The notes under the pieces: model-generated
Seen by the model: only the letters and a program-made list of their open reading frames with translations
What the model was told of the DNA's origin: nothing
The model's database searches: none
In this document: piece after piece, positions 17,666 through 27,315 of the stretch
Numbering within the stretch: position 1 is the first letter of the stretch
Layout of the letters: every line of letters starts with the position of its first letter
From: a bacterium
GTDB taxonomy: Bacteria > Auribacterota > Tritonobacteria > UBA1439
Direction: 5' to 3'
Length of the DNA stretch: 64,000 nucleotides
Assembly (NCBI GenBank): GCA_028716845.1
Contig: JAQUPF010000007.1
Location: forward strand, 62,001 to 126,000
Position numbers and translations under genes: made by a program

Positions 17666-18729
17666 TGCGCATGGGCGACGGGACGCGTGCCTGGATTCTC
17701 GGCATCGAGACCTCCTGCGACGAGACCGCCGCCGCGATCGTCGAGGGGGACCGCGTCCTCGCCGAGTCGGTGGCGTCGCAGGACGAGGTCCACCGCCCGT
17801 ACGGGGGCGTCGTCCCGGAGCTCGCGTCGCGGCGGCATCTCGCGCTCCTCGGGCCGCTCGTCCGCGGCTGCCTGCGGCGGTCGGGCCTGGATGCGGGGAT
17901 GCTCGACGCGGTCGCGGTGACGCGGGGCCCGGGGCTCGCGGGGTGCCTGCTCGCGGGGGTCGGGTTCGCCAAGGGGGTCGCCTGCGGCCTCGGCATCCCG
18001 CTCATCGGCGTCAACCATATCGAGGCGCATCTCTTCTCCTGTTCGCTCGGGGGGCGGGCGGTCTTCCCCGCCGTCGCCCTCGTCGTGTCGGGGGGGCACA
18101 CGGCCCTCCTGCTCGTCAGGGGATGGGGCGACTACCGGCTCCTCGGCCGGACGCTCGACGACGCCGTCGGGGAGGCGTACGACAAGGTGGCGTCGATGAT
18201 GGGACTCCCGTTCCCCGGAGGGCCGGCGATCGAGGAGCGGGCCGCGCGGTGCCCGCCCGGGGCCTCGGTCCGTTTCCCGCGGCCGCTCCTCGCGAGCGGC
18301 GACCTGCAGTTCAGTTTCAGCGGGCTGAAGACCGCCGTCCGCTACCGGCTGGAGGGGAGGGGGAGCGGCGGCGGCCGGCCCGCCGAGCCGGACGCGGTCG
18401 CGCGCGGCTTCCAGGAGGCGGTCGTCGAGGTGCTCCTCGCCAAGTCGCTCGAGGCCGCGCGTCGCACGCGGGCGCGGTGCCTCATGCTCGCCGGCGGGGT
18501 CGCGCGGAACGGCTTCCTGCGCGGGGCGTTCGAGCGCGGGGCGCGGGGCCTCGGCCTCCCGCTCCTCTGCGCCCCCGAACGGTATTGCACGGACAACGGC
18601 GTCATGGTGGCGGCGCTCGCCGTCCGGCTCTTCCGCGAGGGGAGGCGGGACGACCTCGCGCTCGACATCGATCCAGGGCTGCGGCTCGGCGAGCCGGGAG
18701 GGGAGGAGGGATGCATCCGACCTCGGTGA
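17665..18729 (+). CDS. tsaD: tRNA N6-adenosine threonylcarbamoyltransferase
   Basis: This 354-residue protein transfers the threonylcarbamoyl group to A37 of tRNAs, acting with TsaB and TsaE. Kae1/TsaD motifs are clear: GIETSCDETA at the N-terminus, the metal site HIEAHLFS, VSGGHTAL, GEAYDKVA, FSFSGLKTA and AGGVARNGFL. The start is ATG 17665, overlapping the ctpA stop, or ATG 17671. Its end overlaps larB by 19 bp. The partner that makes the TC-AMP substrate is encoded at 5673. TsaB and TsaE are not in the window. Confidence 0.96.
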   Translation: MRMGDGTRAWILGIETSCDETAAAIVEGDRVLAESVASQDEVHRPYGGVVPELASRRHLALLGPLVRGCLRRSGLDAGMLDAVAVTRGPGLAGCLLAGVGFAKGVACGLGIPLIGVNHIEAHLFSCSLGGRAVFPAVALVVSGGHTALLLVRGWGDYRLLGRTLDDAVGEAYDKVASMMGLPFPGGPAIEERAARCPPGASVRFPRPLLASGDLQFSFSGLKTAVRYRLEGRGSGGGRPAEPDAVARGFQEAVVEVLLAKSLEAARRTRARCLMLAGGVARNGFLRGAFERGARGLGLPLLCAPERYCTDNGVMVAALAVRLFREGRRDDLALDIDPGLRLGEPGGEEGCIRPR

Positions 18730-19460
18730 GGAGGCTCCTCGCCGACGTGGCCGGCGGGAGGGTATCGGTCGAGGCGGCCGTGCGGCGGCTCAGGCACCTG
18801 CCGTACGAGACGATCGGCCACAGCACGATCGACCGCCACCGGGCGCTCCGCCAGGGCTTCCCCGAGGTCATCTTCTGCGAGGGGAAGACCGTGCAGGAGA
18901 TCGAGGAGATCGCCGCCCGGATCTGCGCGACCGGGGAGAACATCCTCGCCACGCGCGCCTCGGAGGAGGCGTACCTGAAGCTGCGCGCACTGTTCCCCGA
19001 CGCCCGCTACCACGCGCGCGCCCGCGTCGTCACGATCCGGCGCCGCCGGGGCCGAAGGGCCCGGGGGTCCGTCGCCGTCGTGAGCGCGGGAACCGCCGAC
19101 GGCCCCGTGGCCGAGGAGGCCGCCATCACGGCGGAGATGATGGGCGTCCGGGTCAGGCGCCTCTACGACGTCGGGGTTGCGGGCCTGCACCGGCTCATCG
19201 GGCGGCTCCCCGAGCTCGGACGCGCGCGCGCGATCGTGGTCGTCGCGGGGATGGAGGGGGCGCTCCCGAGCGTGGTCGGGGGGCTCGTGGGGAGGCCCGT
19301 GATCGCCGTCCCGACGAGCGTCGGCTACGGCGCGAGCTTCGGCGGCCTGGCCGCGCTCCTCGGGATGCTCACGAGCTGCGCGGCGGGGGTCACCGTCGTG
19401 AACATCGACAACGGCTTTGGTGCCGGCTACGCGGCGGCGGTCATCGCGAGGGGGACGTGA
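18711..19460 (+). CDS. larB: Nickel pincer cofactor biosynthesis protein LarB
   Basis: This 249-residue protein starts inside the tsaD 3' end behind GGGGAGGAGGG. It has an N-terminal region with VEAAVRRL and the typical [12 protein letters not shown], then a PurE-like C-terminal domain with [16 protein letters not shown] and [17 protein letters not shown]. LarB carboxylates and hydrolyses nicotinate adenine dinucleotide in the first step of the pyridinium-3,5-dithiocarboxylate mononucleotide nickel cofactor pathway used by lactate racemase and relatives. LarC follows directly. LarE and a LarA-type enzyme are not in this window. Confidence 0.92.
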   Translation: MHPTSVRRLLADVAGGRVSVEAAVRRLRHLPYETIGHSTIDRHRALRQGFPEVIFCEGKTVQEIEEIAARICATGENILATRASEEAYLKLRALFPDARYHARARVVTIRRRRGRRARGSVAVVSAGTADGPVAEEAAITAEMMGVRVRRLYDVGVAGLHRLIGRLPELGRARAIVVVAGMEGALPSVVGGLVGRPVIAVPTSVGYGASFGGLAALLGMLTSCAAGVTVVNIDNGFGAGYAAAVIARGT

Positions 19461-19465
19461 CGCCG

Positions 19466-20692
19466 ATGGGGAGGGTGGCCTATTTCGACTGCGCCGCCGG
19501 CGTGAGCGGCGACATGATCCTCGGGTCCCTCCTCGACGCCGGCCTCCGCACCGGCGACCTCGAGGCGTTGCTCCGGCGCGTGCCGCTCCGCGGCTGGAGG
19601 ATCGAGGCGCGGCGGGTGCGGCGCGCCGGCCTCGCCGGCACGCGGGCCCGCGTCTTGGCGGGGCCGCGCGCGGGGAAGGGGATGCACGGCCCGGACGACC
19701 TGATCGCGGCGGTGCGGAAGGCCCGGCTGCCGGCGACGGTCGCCCGCACGGCGGAGCGGGCGTTCCGGATGCTCGCCCGGGCGGAGGCGGCCGTCCACGG
19801 GCGGCTGCCCCGGCACGCCCATTTCCACGAGGTCGGCGCGGTCGATTCGATCATCGACGTCGTCGGATCGATCGCCGGTCTCCACCTCATGGGCGTCGGG
19901 GAGGTGTACGCATCGGCGCTCCCCTGGAACGAGGGCACGGTCGAATGCGCGCACGGCACGCTGCCGGTCCCCGCCCCCGCCGCCGCCGCCCTCATGGCGG
20001 GCCTCCCCGTCGTCCCCCACCCGTTCAGGGGCGAGCTCGTCACCCCGACCGGCGTCGTCATTCTGAAGGCGTGCGGGGCGCGGTTCGGCGTCTTCCCGCC
20101 GATGACGGTGTCCCGCGTGGCATACGGCGCGGGCGACAGGCGGATCGACGCCTTTCCGAACCTCCTCCGGATCGTCCTCGGGGATGCGGGCGCCTCCCCC
20201 GAGGCCCCGGCCGGGGCCGGCGGGGACGTCGTCTCGATCCTCGAGACCGCGATCGACGACCTGTCGCCCGCCGTCCACGCCTACCTGTGCGAGGCCCTGC
20301 GCCGGGCCGGGGCGCTCGACCTGTTCGTGACGGCCGCCCTCATGAAGAAGGGCCGCTCGGGCCACCTCCTCACCGTCATCTGCCCGCCGGATCGGACGCA
20401 GGCGCTCGCCGACATCATCTTCAGGGAGAGCACCACGCTCGGCATCCGCGTGCGGACGGAGCGGCGGCTCGTCCTCCGGCGGCGGGAGATCGCCGTCGGG
20501 AGCGGCCTCGGCAGGGTGCGCGTGAAGCTGGCGGAGCGGCCGGGGGGGTTCCTGACGGCGTCACCCGAGTACGAGGACTGCGCGCGGATCGCCGCCGCGC
20601 GGGGCGTGCCGCTCGCGGAGGTCATGGCCGCCGCGGCCCGCGCGACCCGCGGCCGCGCGGGGCGGAGGCGGAAGGAGGAGGACGACGCATGA
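19466..20692 (+). CDS. larC: Nickel insertion protein LarC (DUF111)
   Basis: This 408-residue protein is encoded by one uninterrupted frame, whereas lactobacilli use a ribosomal frameshift to join LarC1 and LarC2. The signatures are [11 protein letters not shown] at the N-terminus, [13 protein letters not shown], the GELVTPTGV segment and a C-terminal domain with ETAIDDLSP and LMKKGRSGH. It installs nickel into the pincer cofactor using CTP. I chose ATG 19466 because GAGGGGGA sits 9 nt upstream; a GTG at 19457 overlaps the larB stop and has no room for an SD. The stop overlaps the pilT start (ATGA). Confidence 0.92.
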   Translation: MGRVAYFDCAAGVSGDMILGSLLDAGLRTGDLEALLRRVPLRGWRIEARRVRRAGLAGTRARVLAGPRAGKGMHGPDDLIAAVRKARLPATVARTAERAFRMLARAEAAVHGRLPRHAHFHEVGAVDSIIDVVGSIAGLHLMGVGEVYASALPWNEGTVECAHGTLPVPAPAAAALMAGLPVVPHPFRGELVTPTGVVILKACGARFGVFPPMTVSRVAYGAGDRRIDAFPNLLRIVLGDAGASPEAPAGAGGDVVSILETAIDDLSPAVHAYLCEALRRAGALDLFVTAALMKKGRSGHLLTVICPPDRTQALADIIFRESTTLGIRVRTERRLVLRRREIAVGSGLGRVRVKLAERPGGFLTASPEYEDCARIAAARGVPLAEVMAAAARATRGRAGRRRKEEDDA

Positions 20693-21759
20693 TCGAGATG
20701 AAGGAGCTCCTGGAGGCGGTGGTGAACGAGGGCGCCTCCGATCTGCATATCTGCGTGGGGACCCCGCCGACGGTCCGGCTCGACGGCAGGCTCGTGCCGA
20801 TCGCCGAGACGCCGCTCGAGCCGGCGGACACCGAGCGGCTCATCAAGAGCGTCACCTCGGAGCAGAACCAGGAGCGGCTGCGGACGCGCGGGGGCGTGGA
20901 CTTCGGTTTCAGCTTCGGCGACCGGGCGCGGTTCAGGGTGAGCGTCTTCAAGCAGAAGGGGGCCTTCTCGATGGCGCTGCGGCTCATCCCCTCGTACATG
21001 ATGACGCTCGAGCAGATCGGTCTCCCCGCCATGATCCGGAACCTGCTCTACAGGCCGCGCGGCCTCGTCCTCATCACCGGCCCGACCGGATCGGGGAAGA
21101 CGACGACGCTCGCCGCCATGATCAATCTCATCAACGAGGAGCGGGAGTGCCACATTGTCACGATCGAGGATCCGATCGAGTACTACCACACGCACAAGAA
21201 ATCGATCGTTTCGCAGCGCGAGGTCGAGGTCGACGTCCCCGACTTCAGCGAGGCGATCGTGCGGGGGCTCCGCCAGGACCCGGACGTCATCCTCGTCGGC
21301 GAGATGCGCGACCTCGCGACCATGGAGGCGGCCATCCGGGCGGCCGAGACGGGCCACCTCGTCTTCTCGACGCTCCACACGACAGGCGCGGCGCGGACGG
21401 TGGACCGGATCATCGACGCCTTCCCGGTCGGCCAGCAGGCCCAGGTGCGGTCGCAGCTCTCGCAGAGCGTCGCCGCCGTCATCTCCCAGCTCCTCCTCGT
21501 GAAGGCGGGCGGGCGGGGGAGGGTGGCCGCGTTCGAGATCATGGTGGCGACGCCTTCGATCCAGAATCTCATCCGCGAGAACAAGACCTTCCGGATCACC
21601 TCCGATATCCAGACCGGGGCCCGGTACGGGATGAAGACGCTCGACATGTCGCTCATGGACCTCTACCGGCGCGGCGTCATCGACTACGAGACGATGATGA
21701 ACGCCGCCCAGGACCAGGACGGTATCCGCATCCAGGTCGGGGGACCGCGAGAAAAATAG
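20689..21759 (+). CDS. pilT: Type IV pilus twitching-motility ATPase, PilT-like
   Basis: This 356-residue secretion-type ATPase has an N-terminal PAS-like part ([24 protein letters not shown]), Walker [10 protein letters not shown] (Lys137), the Asp box IEDPIEY, Walker B ILVGEMRD and the His box [11 protein letters not shown]. The SDLHI start and AIRAAETGH favour PilT or PilU over the PilB extension ATPase. It powers pilus retraction at the inner membrane. GGAGGAGG precedes the start. It closes the transketolase-to-pilT run, and pilin-like genes lie at 34-38 kb. Confidence 0.93.
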   Translation: MIEMKELLEAVVNEGASDLHICVGTPPTVRLDGRLVPIAETPLEPADTERLIKSVTSEQNQERLRTRGGVDFGFSFGDRARFRVSVFKQKGAFSMALRLIPSYMMTLEQIGLPAMIRNLLYRPRGLVLITGPTGSGKTTTLAAMINLINEERECHIVTIEDPIEYYHTHKKSIVSQREVEVDVPDFSEAIVRGLRQDPDVILVGEMRDLATMEAAIRAAETGHLVFSTLHTTGAARTVDRIIDAFPVGQQAQVRSQLSQSVAAVISQLLLVKAGGRGRVAAFEIMVATPSIQNLIRENKTFRITSDIQTGARYGMKTLDMSLMDLYRRGVIDYETMMNAAQDQDGIRIQVGGPREK

Positions 21760-21760
21760 T

Positions 21761-21790
21761 TTGACGGCGGGGAGGCGGGTATGCTATCAT
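21761..21790 (+). promoter_or_regulatory. Likely promoter upstream of polA
   Basis: TTGACG, 18 nt, TATCAT, starting one base after the pilT stop. Transcription would begin near 21797, leaving an unusually long leader of about 180 nt before the polA GTG. Confidence 0.55.
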
Positions 21791-21796
21791 TCCGCG

Positions 21797-21974
21797 TCAA
21801 TGTAGGGGCATGTCCGGGAACGCTCATCCCGCCCTTTCCAATCCCGTGAAACAGCATCCGTTCGGCGCCGTTCGCGCGGAATCCGCATATCCGGAGACGG
21901 GGCCCGAGAGAGAGCAGATCCCATCGCCGGCGCGGGCCTCCTGAGACGGGCCCGGCCCCCAAGGTCGCAATCCG
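21797..21974 (+). other. Long untranslated leader or possible small RNA before polA
   Basis: About 180 nt lies between the promoter and polA without a credible ORF. It has pairable arms: GGGCCCG at 21900-21906 with CGGGCCC at 21947-21953, and GGGG near 21808 with CCCC near 21957. It shows none of the conserved SRP RNA or tmRNA signatures. A 6S-like RNA or a regulatory leader is possible, but this is inference. Confidence 0.3.
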
Positions 21975-24611
21975 GTGCAGCCCAGGATCCTCTTCCTCAT
22001 CGACGGCATGTCGTGCGCGTACAGGGCGTTCTTCGCCATCCCGGGCCTCCGCAGCGCCTCCGGCGAGCCGACGGGCGCCGTGTACGGGTTCGCAATGATG
22101 ATCGAGAAGATCCTGCGCGAGCGGCGGCCGTCCGCCATCGCGATCGCGCTCGACACGCCGGCCCCCACGTTCCGCCACGAGCGGTTCGGTGCGTACAAGG
22201 CCCACCGCCCGGCCATGCCGGACGACCTCGCCCGGCAGCTCCCGCTCATCAGGGAGATGGCGGCGGCGTACCGCATCGCCCTCCTCCAGCGGGACGGCGT
22301 GGAGGCGGACGACCTGATGGCGAGCATGGCGGCGCGGGCGGCGGCGGAGGGGTACGATGTCCGGTGCGTCACCACCGACAAGGACATGCTCCAGCTCGTG
22401 GATGACCGGATCCTCATGCTCCGGCCGGACGGGACGGCCGAGTACGGCCGGGAGGCCGTCCTCGCCCGGTACGGCGTGCCCCCCGAGCGGATGCCCGATC
22501 TCCTCGCCCTCGCCGGGGACGCGAGCGACAACATCCCGGGCGTCCCCGGCATCGGGGAGAAGACGGCCGCCGCGCTCGTCGGGCGGTTCGGCGGCCTGGA
22601 GGGGGTGCTCGAGAACGTGGACGGGATCGACGGCGTGAAGCGGCGTGAGAGGCTCCGCGCCTTCGCGGATCAGGCGAGGCTCTCCCGGGAGCTCGTGACG
22701 CTCCGGCGGGACGTGCCGCTCGACATCGGGCTGTCCGACTGCGCGGTGCGGCCGCCTGACCGGGAACGGCTCTCCCGGCTCTTCCGCCTGCTCGACTTCC
22801 GCCGGCTCCACCAGGCGGTCGCGGGGGAGGTGCAGGCGGCGGGGCAGTCGTACCGCTGCGCGGGCGATCCCGCGGAGGCGGACCGGCTCGCCGCGCTCCT
22901 CGCCCGCGAGGGAACGGTGGCGGTCCGCCTGGAGGCGGCGGGGGGGGCCCCGATCGAGGCGGCGCTCACGGCCGCGGCGTTCAGCGCGCGGCCCGGCGAG
23001 GCGTTCGCCGTCTCCGCGGAGACCGCGGGCGGCCCCGAGGCGCTCGTCGCCCGGCTCCGCCCGCTCTTCGAGGACGGACGCACCCTGAAGGTGGTCCACG
23101 ACGTGAAGCGCGACATCCTGCTCCTCCGGAAGTACGGGCTCGCCGTCGTCGCGGGGGCGTTCGACGTCATGCTCGCCGGCTACCTCCTCAACCCCTCGAG
23201 CGGCGCCTACGGCCTCGACGACCTCGCCCTCGATTACCTCGACGTGCGGCTCCCGCGCGAAGGGGGAGGGCGGCGGCGGCGGAAGGGGGAGGCGGACCTC
23301 CCCGCCGCGCCGTCCGAGCCCTTCCTCGAACGCGCCGACGTGACCTTCCGCCTCCACGGCCTCATGGGGCCGCGGCTCGACGAGACGGGGATGCGGGAGC
23401 TCTTCCGCGACGTCGAGATGCCGCTCGCGGCGGTCCTCGCCGACATGGAGGCCGTCGGCGTGCGGGTCGACCCGGATCCGCTCCGGCGCATCTCCGCCGA
23501 GCTCGAAGGCGCGCTCGCCGCCCTCGAGGCCGAGATCCACGAAGCGGCGGGCGGGTCGTTCAACATCAACTCGCCCGCGCAGCTCGGGCGCGTCCTCTTC
23601 GATCGGATGGGCCTCCCCCCCTCCCGGCGGGGGAAGCGGGGCTACTCGACCGACGGGGAGACGCTCGCCGCCCTCGCGGAGGTCCATCCGCTGCCCGGGC
23701 GGCTCCTCGAATACCGTCGGCTGGGGAAGCTCAAATCGACCTGGGCGGACACCCTCCCCCGGATGATCAACCCGCGCACCGGCAGGATCCACACCTCCTT
23801 CAACCAGACGGGGACGGTGACCGGCCGGATCTCGTCGAGCGACCCGAACCTGCAGAACATACCCGTCCGGACCGAGATCGGCCGGCGGATCCGCCGGGCG
23901 TTCGTCCCCGGCGACGACGGGATGGTGCTCCTCGCGGCGGACTACTCGCAGATCGACCTCCGCATCCTCGCGGCCCTCTCGGGCGACCGGGAGCTCACGG
24001 AGGCGTTCTCGAGGAACGAGGACATCCACCGCCGCACCGCGGCGGCGGTCTTCGGCGTCGAGCCCTCCCTCGTGGGGCCCGAGCTCAGGCGGAAGGGGAA
24101 GACGCTCAACTTCGGGATCGTGTACGGGATGAGCGCCTACGGCCTCGCGCGCGACCTCCGGATCGGGCAGGAGGAGGCGCAGCGGATCATCGATCGCTAC
24201 TTCGAGCACTACGCGGGCGTGCAGGCCTATATCGAGCGGAGCCTCGCCGAGGCGGCCGGGCGGGGGTACGTGACGACCATCCTCAACCGGCGCCGGCCCG
24301 TGCCGGAGCTCGCCAGCACGAGCGCGCCCGCCCGGGAGGCGGGCCGCCGGATCGCCGTCAATACGCCGATCCAGGGATCGTCGTCGGACGTGATCAAGAT
24401 CGCGATGCGGAACATCTGGCGCGAGATGCGCGGCCGGCGCTGGCGGGCCGCCATGCTCATCCAGATCCACGACGAGCTCCTGTTCGAGGTCGACCGCGGC
24501 CAGGCGGACGAGTTCGGGGAGTTCGTCCGGCGGACGATGGAGGGGGCGTGGGCGTCGGGCATCCCCCTCGTGGCGAACGTGACGGCGGGGGAGAACTGGG
24601 GGGATCTGTGA
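21975..24611 (+). CDS. polA: DNA polymerase I
   Basis: This 878-residue protein begins at GTG 21975 (AAGG 10 nt upstream). Residues 1-290 are the 5' nuclease domain (LIDGMSCAYRAFFA, DGVEADDLMA, TTDKDMLQLV, GDASDNIPGVPGIGEKTA). Residues about 300-480 correspond to the 3'-5' exonuclease fold, but the DxE of motif I is RLE (AVRLEAAG) and the third motif has ERADVT, so proofreading is probably lost. Residues about 490-878 are the polymerase domain, with ISSSDPNLQNIPVRT, ADYSQIDLRILA (motif A), GKTLNFGIVYGMS (motif B) and QIHDELLFEV (motif C). It acts in repair and Okazaki-fragment processing. Confidence 0.96.
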   Translation: MQPRILFLIDGMSCAYRAFFAIPGLRSASGEPTGAVYGFAMMIEKILRERRPSAIAIALDTPAPTFRHERFGAYKAHRPAMPDDLARQLPLIREMAAAYRIALLQRDGVEADDLMASMAARAAAEGYDVRCVTTDKDMLQLVDDRILMLRPDGTAEYGREAVLARYGVPPERMPDLLALAGDASDNIPGVPGIGEKTAAALVGRFGGLEGVLENVDGIDGVKRRERLRAFADQARLSRELVTLRRDVPLDIGLSDCAVRPPDRERLSRLFRLLDFRRLHQAVAGEVQAAGQSYRCAGDPAEADRLAALLAREGTVAVRLEAAGGAPIEAALTAAAFSARPGEAFAVSAETAGGPEALVARLRPLFEDGRTLKVVHDVKRDILLLRKYGLAVVAGAFDVMLAGYLLNPSSGAYGLDDLALDYLDVRLPREGGGRRRRKGEADLPAAPSEPFLERADVTFRLHGLMGPRLDETGMRELFRDVEMPLAAVLADMEAVGVRVDPDPLRRISAELEGALAALEAEIHEAAGGSFNINSPAQLGRVLFDRMGLPPSRRGKRGYSTDGETLAALAEVHPLPGRLLEYRRLGKLKSTWADTLPRMINPRTGRIHTSFNQTGTVTGRISSSDPNLQNIPVRTEIGRRIRRAFVPGDDGMVLLAADYSQIDLRILAALSGDRELTEAFSRNEDIHRRTAAAVFGVEPSLVGPELRRKGKTLNFGIVYGMSAYGLARDLRIGQEEAQRIIDRYFEHYAGVQAYIERSLAEAAGRGYVTTILNRRRPVPELASTSAPAREAGRRIAVNTPIQGSSSDVIKIAMRNIWREMRGRRWRAAMLIQIHDELLFEVDRGQADEFGEFVRRTMEGAWASGIPLVANVTAGENWGDL

Positions 24612-24636
24612 CCCACGCCACGCGGGGACGAACGCG

Positions 24637-25266
24637 GTGATCAGGGTGGGGATCACGGGCGGCATCGGGACCGGGAAGGCCACCGTCGCGGCGATGTTCG
24701 GGCGCCGGGGGGCGATCGTCATCGACGCCGACGAGCTGGCCCGCGCGGCGGTGCGTCCCGGGACGGCGGCCCGGCGGCGGGTGGTCGATGCGTTCGGCGA
24801 CGGGGTCGTCGGCCCCGACGGGGCCCTCCGCCGCCGCCGGATCGCCCGGATCGTCTTTCGCCGGCCGGACCGGCTCGCGGTCCTGAACGCGATCGTGCAC
24901 CCGCCGGTCGTCCGCGAGATGCGGCGCCGGCTGCGGGCGGCGCGGGGCGCCCCCGCGGCGGTTGTCAACGTCCCGCTCCTCTTCGAGGCGGGGCTCGGCG
25001 GGGAGTTCGACGCGGTCGTCGTCGTCACCTGCCCCCGGGAGGAGCAGATCCGGCGCGCGCGCGCCCGGGACGGCCTCTCGCGCCGGGCGGTCGAGGCGAG
25101 GATACGGGCGCAGATGCCCCTCGAGGAGAAGGCGGCGAGGGCGGATTACGTCATCGACAACGGCGGGCCGCTCCGCGAGACGGAGCGGCAGGTGGGGCGC
25201 GTGTGGCGCGGCATCACGGGGAGCGGTGCGCGGCGGGGCCGCGCCCGTCGGGGGAGGCCCGCATGA
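24637..25266 (+). CDS. coaE: Dephospho-CoA kinase
   Basis: This 209-residue protein starts at GTG 24637. It catalyses the last step of CoA synthesis, phosphorylating the 3'-OH of dephospho-CoA. Visible motifs are the P-loop [25 protein letters not shown] and [10 protein letters not shown]. The P-loop has Ala where Walker A normally has Ser/Thr directly after the lysine; a Thr follows. The C-terminal tail is Arg-rich and probably disordered. It ends in a 4-bp overlap with rho (ATGA). Confidence 0.92.
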   Translation: MIRVGITGGIGTGKATVAAMFGRRGAIVIDADELARAAVRPGTAARRRVVDAFGDGVVGPDGALRRRRIARIVFRRPDRLAVLNAIVHPPVVREMRRRLRAARGAPAAVVNVPLLFEAGLGGEFDAVVVVTCPREEQIRRARARDGLSRRAVEARIRAQMPLEEKAARADYVIDNGGPLRETERQVGRVWRGITGSGARRGRARRGRPA

Positions 25267-26648
25267 ACAGGAGGCAGGTGGTGAGACAGAGAGCGAGGGA
25301 GACGGCGGCGGTGAACGACAGGCAGAACAACGAGAACGGCGCGGAGGCCGTCGCCGAGGCGGCGGCGAGGGCGCAGGAGGGCGGGGCGCCGGCCGAGGGG
25401 ATCAACATCAGCACCCTCCAGCAGATGACCATGGCCCAGCTCAACAAGATGGCGAAGGACCTGAAGATCCCGGGGACGGCCTCGCTCAAGAAGCATACGC
25501 TCATCTTCGAGATCCTCAAGGCGAAGACCGAGGAGAGCGGCCTTATGTTCGGCGAGGGGTGCCTCGAGATCCTCCCCGACGGCTTCGGCTTCCTCCGCTC
25601 GCAGAACTACAACTACCTCCCCTGCCCGGAGGACATCTACGTCTCCCCCTCGCAGATCCGCCGGTTCGACCTGAAGAAGGGGGATACGGTGACGGGACAG
25701 ATCAGGCCCCCGAAGGACAAGGAGCGCTACTTCGCCCTCATCCGGGTCGAGGCGATCAACTATGAGGAGGTGGAGAAGGCGAGGGAACGCATCCTCTTCG
25801 ACAATCTCACGCCGCTCTATCCCCGCGAGCGGCTCATCATGGAGACGACGAAGGAGAACGCGAGCATGCGGGTATTCGATCTCCTCACGCCGATCGGGAA
25901 GGGGCAGCGGGGCCTCATCGTGTCGCCGCCCCGGGCGGGCAAGACGATGCTCCTCCAGGCGGTGGCCAACAGCATCACCACGAACAACCCCGGCTGCTAT
26001 CTCATCGTGCTGCTCATCGACGAGCGCCCCGAGGAGGTCACCGACATGGAGCGGACCGTGAAGGGCGAGGTGGTGAGCTCCACCTTCGACGAGCCGGCGG
26101 ACCGCCACGTGCAGGTGGCGGAGATGGTGATCAACAAGGCGCGGCGGCTCGTCGAGCACAAGCGCGATGTCGTCATCCTGCTCGACAGCATCACGCGGCT
26201 CGCCCGCGCCTACAACGTCATCCAGCCGCACAGCGGCAAGATCCTCTCGGGCGGCGTCGACTCCAACGCCCTCCAGAAGCCGAAGCGGTTCTTCGGGGCC
26301 GCCCGGAACATCGAGGAGGGGGGGAGCCTCACGATCATCGCCACGGCGCTCGTCGACACCGGCAGCCGCATGGACGACGTCATCTTCGAGGAGTTCAAGG
26401 GGACCGGCAACATGGAGCTCCATCTCGACCGCCGGCTCGTGGACAAGCGGGTCTTCCCGGCGATCGACATCGAGAAGTCGGGGACGCGGAAGGAGGAGCT
26501 CCTCCTGCATCCCGACGAGCTCGCCCGGGTCTGGATCCTCCGCAAGGCGCTCAGCGGGCTCAACCCCGTGGAGGCGATGGAGCTGCTCGTGGAGAAGATC
26601 AGGAAGACGAAGAGCAACGCCGAGTTCCTCGTGACGCTCAACCCGTAG
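25263..26648 (+). CDS. rho: Transcription termination factor Rho
   Basis: This 461-residue protein begins at ATG 25263, overlapping coaE. After a polar N-terminal extension (residues 1-45) comes the Rho N-domain ([20 protein letters not shown]), the RNA-binding cold-shock domain ([28 protein letters not shown]) and the ATPase core. The core has P-loop SPPRAGKT (Lys227), [27 protein letters not shown], and the Q- and R-loop region [19 protein letters not shown]. It forms a hexameric helicase that ends untranslated transcripts. Its location before rpmE and prfA is a widespread gene order. Confidence 0.97.
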   Translation: MNRRQVVRQRARETAAVNDRQNNENGAEAVAEAAARAQEGGAPAEGINISTLQQMTMAQLNKMAKDLKIPGTASLKKHTLIFEILKAKTEESGLMFGEGCLEILPDGFGFLRSQNYNYLPCPEDIYVSPSQIRRFDLKKGDTVTGQIRPPKDKERYFALIRVEAINYEEVEKARERILFDNLTPLYPRERLIMETTKENASMRVFDLLTPIGKGQRGLIVSPPRAGKTMLLQAVANSITTNNPGCYLIVLLIDERPEEVTDMERTVKGEVVSSTFDEPADRHVQVAEMVINKARRLVEHKRDVVILLDSITRLARAYNVIQPHSGKILSGGVDSNALQKPKRFFGAARNIEEGGSLTIIATALVDTGSRMDDVIFEEFKGTGNMELHLDRRLVDKRVFPAIDIEKSGTRKEELLLHPDELARVWILRKALSGLNPVEAMELLVEKIRKTKSNAEFLVTLNP

Positions 26649-26667
26649 CCGGAGAGGGGAGGAGACG

Positions 26668-27306
26668 ATGAAGAAGGAAATCCATCCATCATATGAATCG
26701 GCGACGATCACCTGCGCATGCGGCGAGGTGATCCACACCCGGTCGACGAAGCGGGAGATCAAGGTCGGGGTCTGCTCGAAGTGCCACCCGTTCTTCACCG
26801 GGACGCAGAAGTACCTCGATACGGCGGGGCGGGTGGAGAAGTTCATCCGGAAGTACGCCGAGGCGGGGCGGATGAAGAAGAAGGTCCGCCGGCGCGCCCC
26901 GGAGACGCCGATGAAGAAGGACGAGGGGCGGGGGGAGGCGGCGCCCGTCGAGGCGCCGGCCGCCCCCGAGGTCGCTGAGGAGCCGCGCGAGGAGGCGGCG
27001 CCCGTCGAGGCGCCGGCCGTCCCCGAGGTCGCTGAGGAGCCGCGCGAGGAGGCGGTTTCCGTCGAGGCGCCGGCCGTCCCCGAGGTCGCTGAGGAGCCGC
27101 GCGGGGAGGCGGCCCCCGTCGAGGCGTCGGCCGTCCCCGAGGTCGCTGAGGATCCGCGCGAGGAGGCGGCCCCGGAGGCGCCGGCCGCCCCCGAGGTCGC
27201 TGAGGATCCGCGCGAGGAGGCGGCCCCGGAGGCGCCGATGAAGAAGGACGAGGGGCGGGGGGAGGCGGCCCCGGAGCCGGCGGACGGCGAGCGGGAGCCC
27301 GCGTGA
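26668..27306 (+). CDS. rpmE: Ribosomal protein L31 with a long repetitive C-terminal tail
   Basis: Residues 1 to about 72 are a normal zinc-type bL31 ([10 protein letters not shown] at the start, CAC and CSKC zinc ligands, [20 protein letters not shown]). The family is normally about 70-90 residues, but here the ORF continues to 212. The extra 140 residues hold about five copies of a 19-residue unit ([19 protein letters not shown]), encoded by 57-bp tandem repeats. They are bracketed by two copies of [13 protein letters not shown]. The tail is acidic and Pro/Ala-rich, so probably disordered and exposed on the 50S surface near the central protuberance. The gene lies 19 nt after rho with GGGGAGGAG as SD. 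Prolific repeats suggest length variation between strains. Confidence 0.93.
   Translation: MKKEIHPSYESATITCACGEVIHTRSTKREIKVGVCSKCHPFFTGTQKYLDTAGRVEKFIRKYAEAGRMKKKVRRRAPETPMKKDEGRGEAAPVEAPAAPEVAEEPREEAAPVEAPAVPEVAEEPREEAVSVEAPAVPEVAEEPRGEAAPVEASAVPEVAEDPREEAAPEAPAAPEVAEDPREEAAPEAPMKKDEGRGEAAPEPADGEREPA
26935..27232 (+). repeat. 57-bp tandem repeats within rpmE
   Basis: About five units with a 57-bp period lie here, the last ones shortened by a codon or two. They keep the reading frame and encode 19-residue Glu/Ala/Pro units. They are nearly identical at the DNA level (the gtcgaggcgccggcc block recurs at 27004 and 27061), so they look recently amplified. Confidence 0.85.
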
Positions 27307-27315
27307 GGAAACGGG

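Noticed and set aside
21684-25028. 1114-codon minus-strand open frame antisense to polA and coaE
   Set aside because: It is a composition artefact of very GC-rich coding DNA. The plus strand has complete, motif-bearing PolA and CoaE, and the antisense product is a low-complexity Arg/Pro/Asp/Glu protein with no domain.
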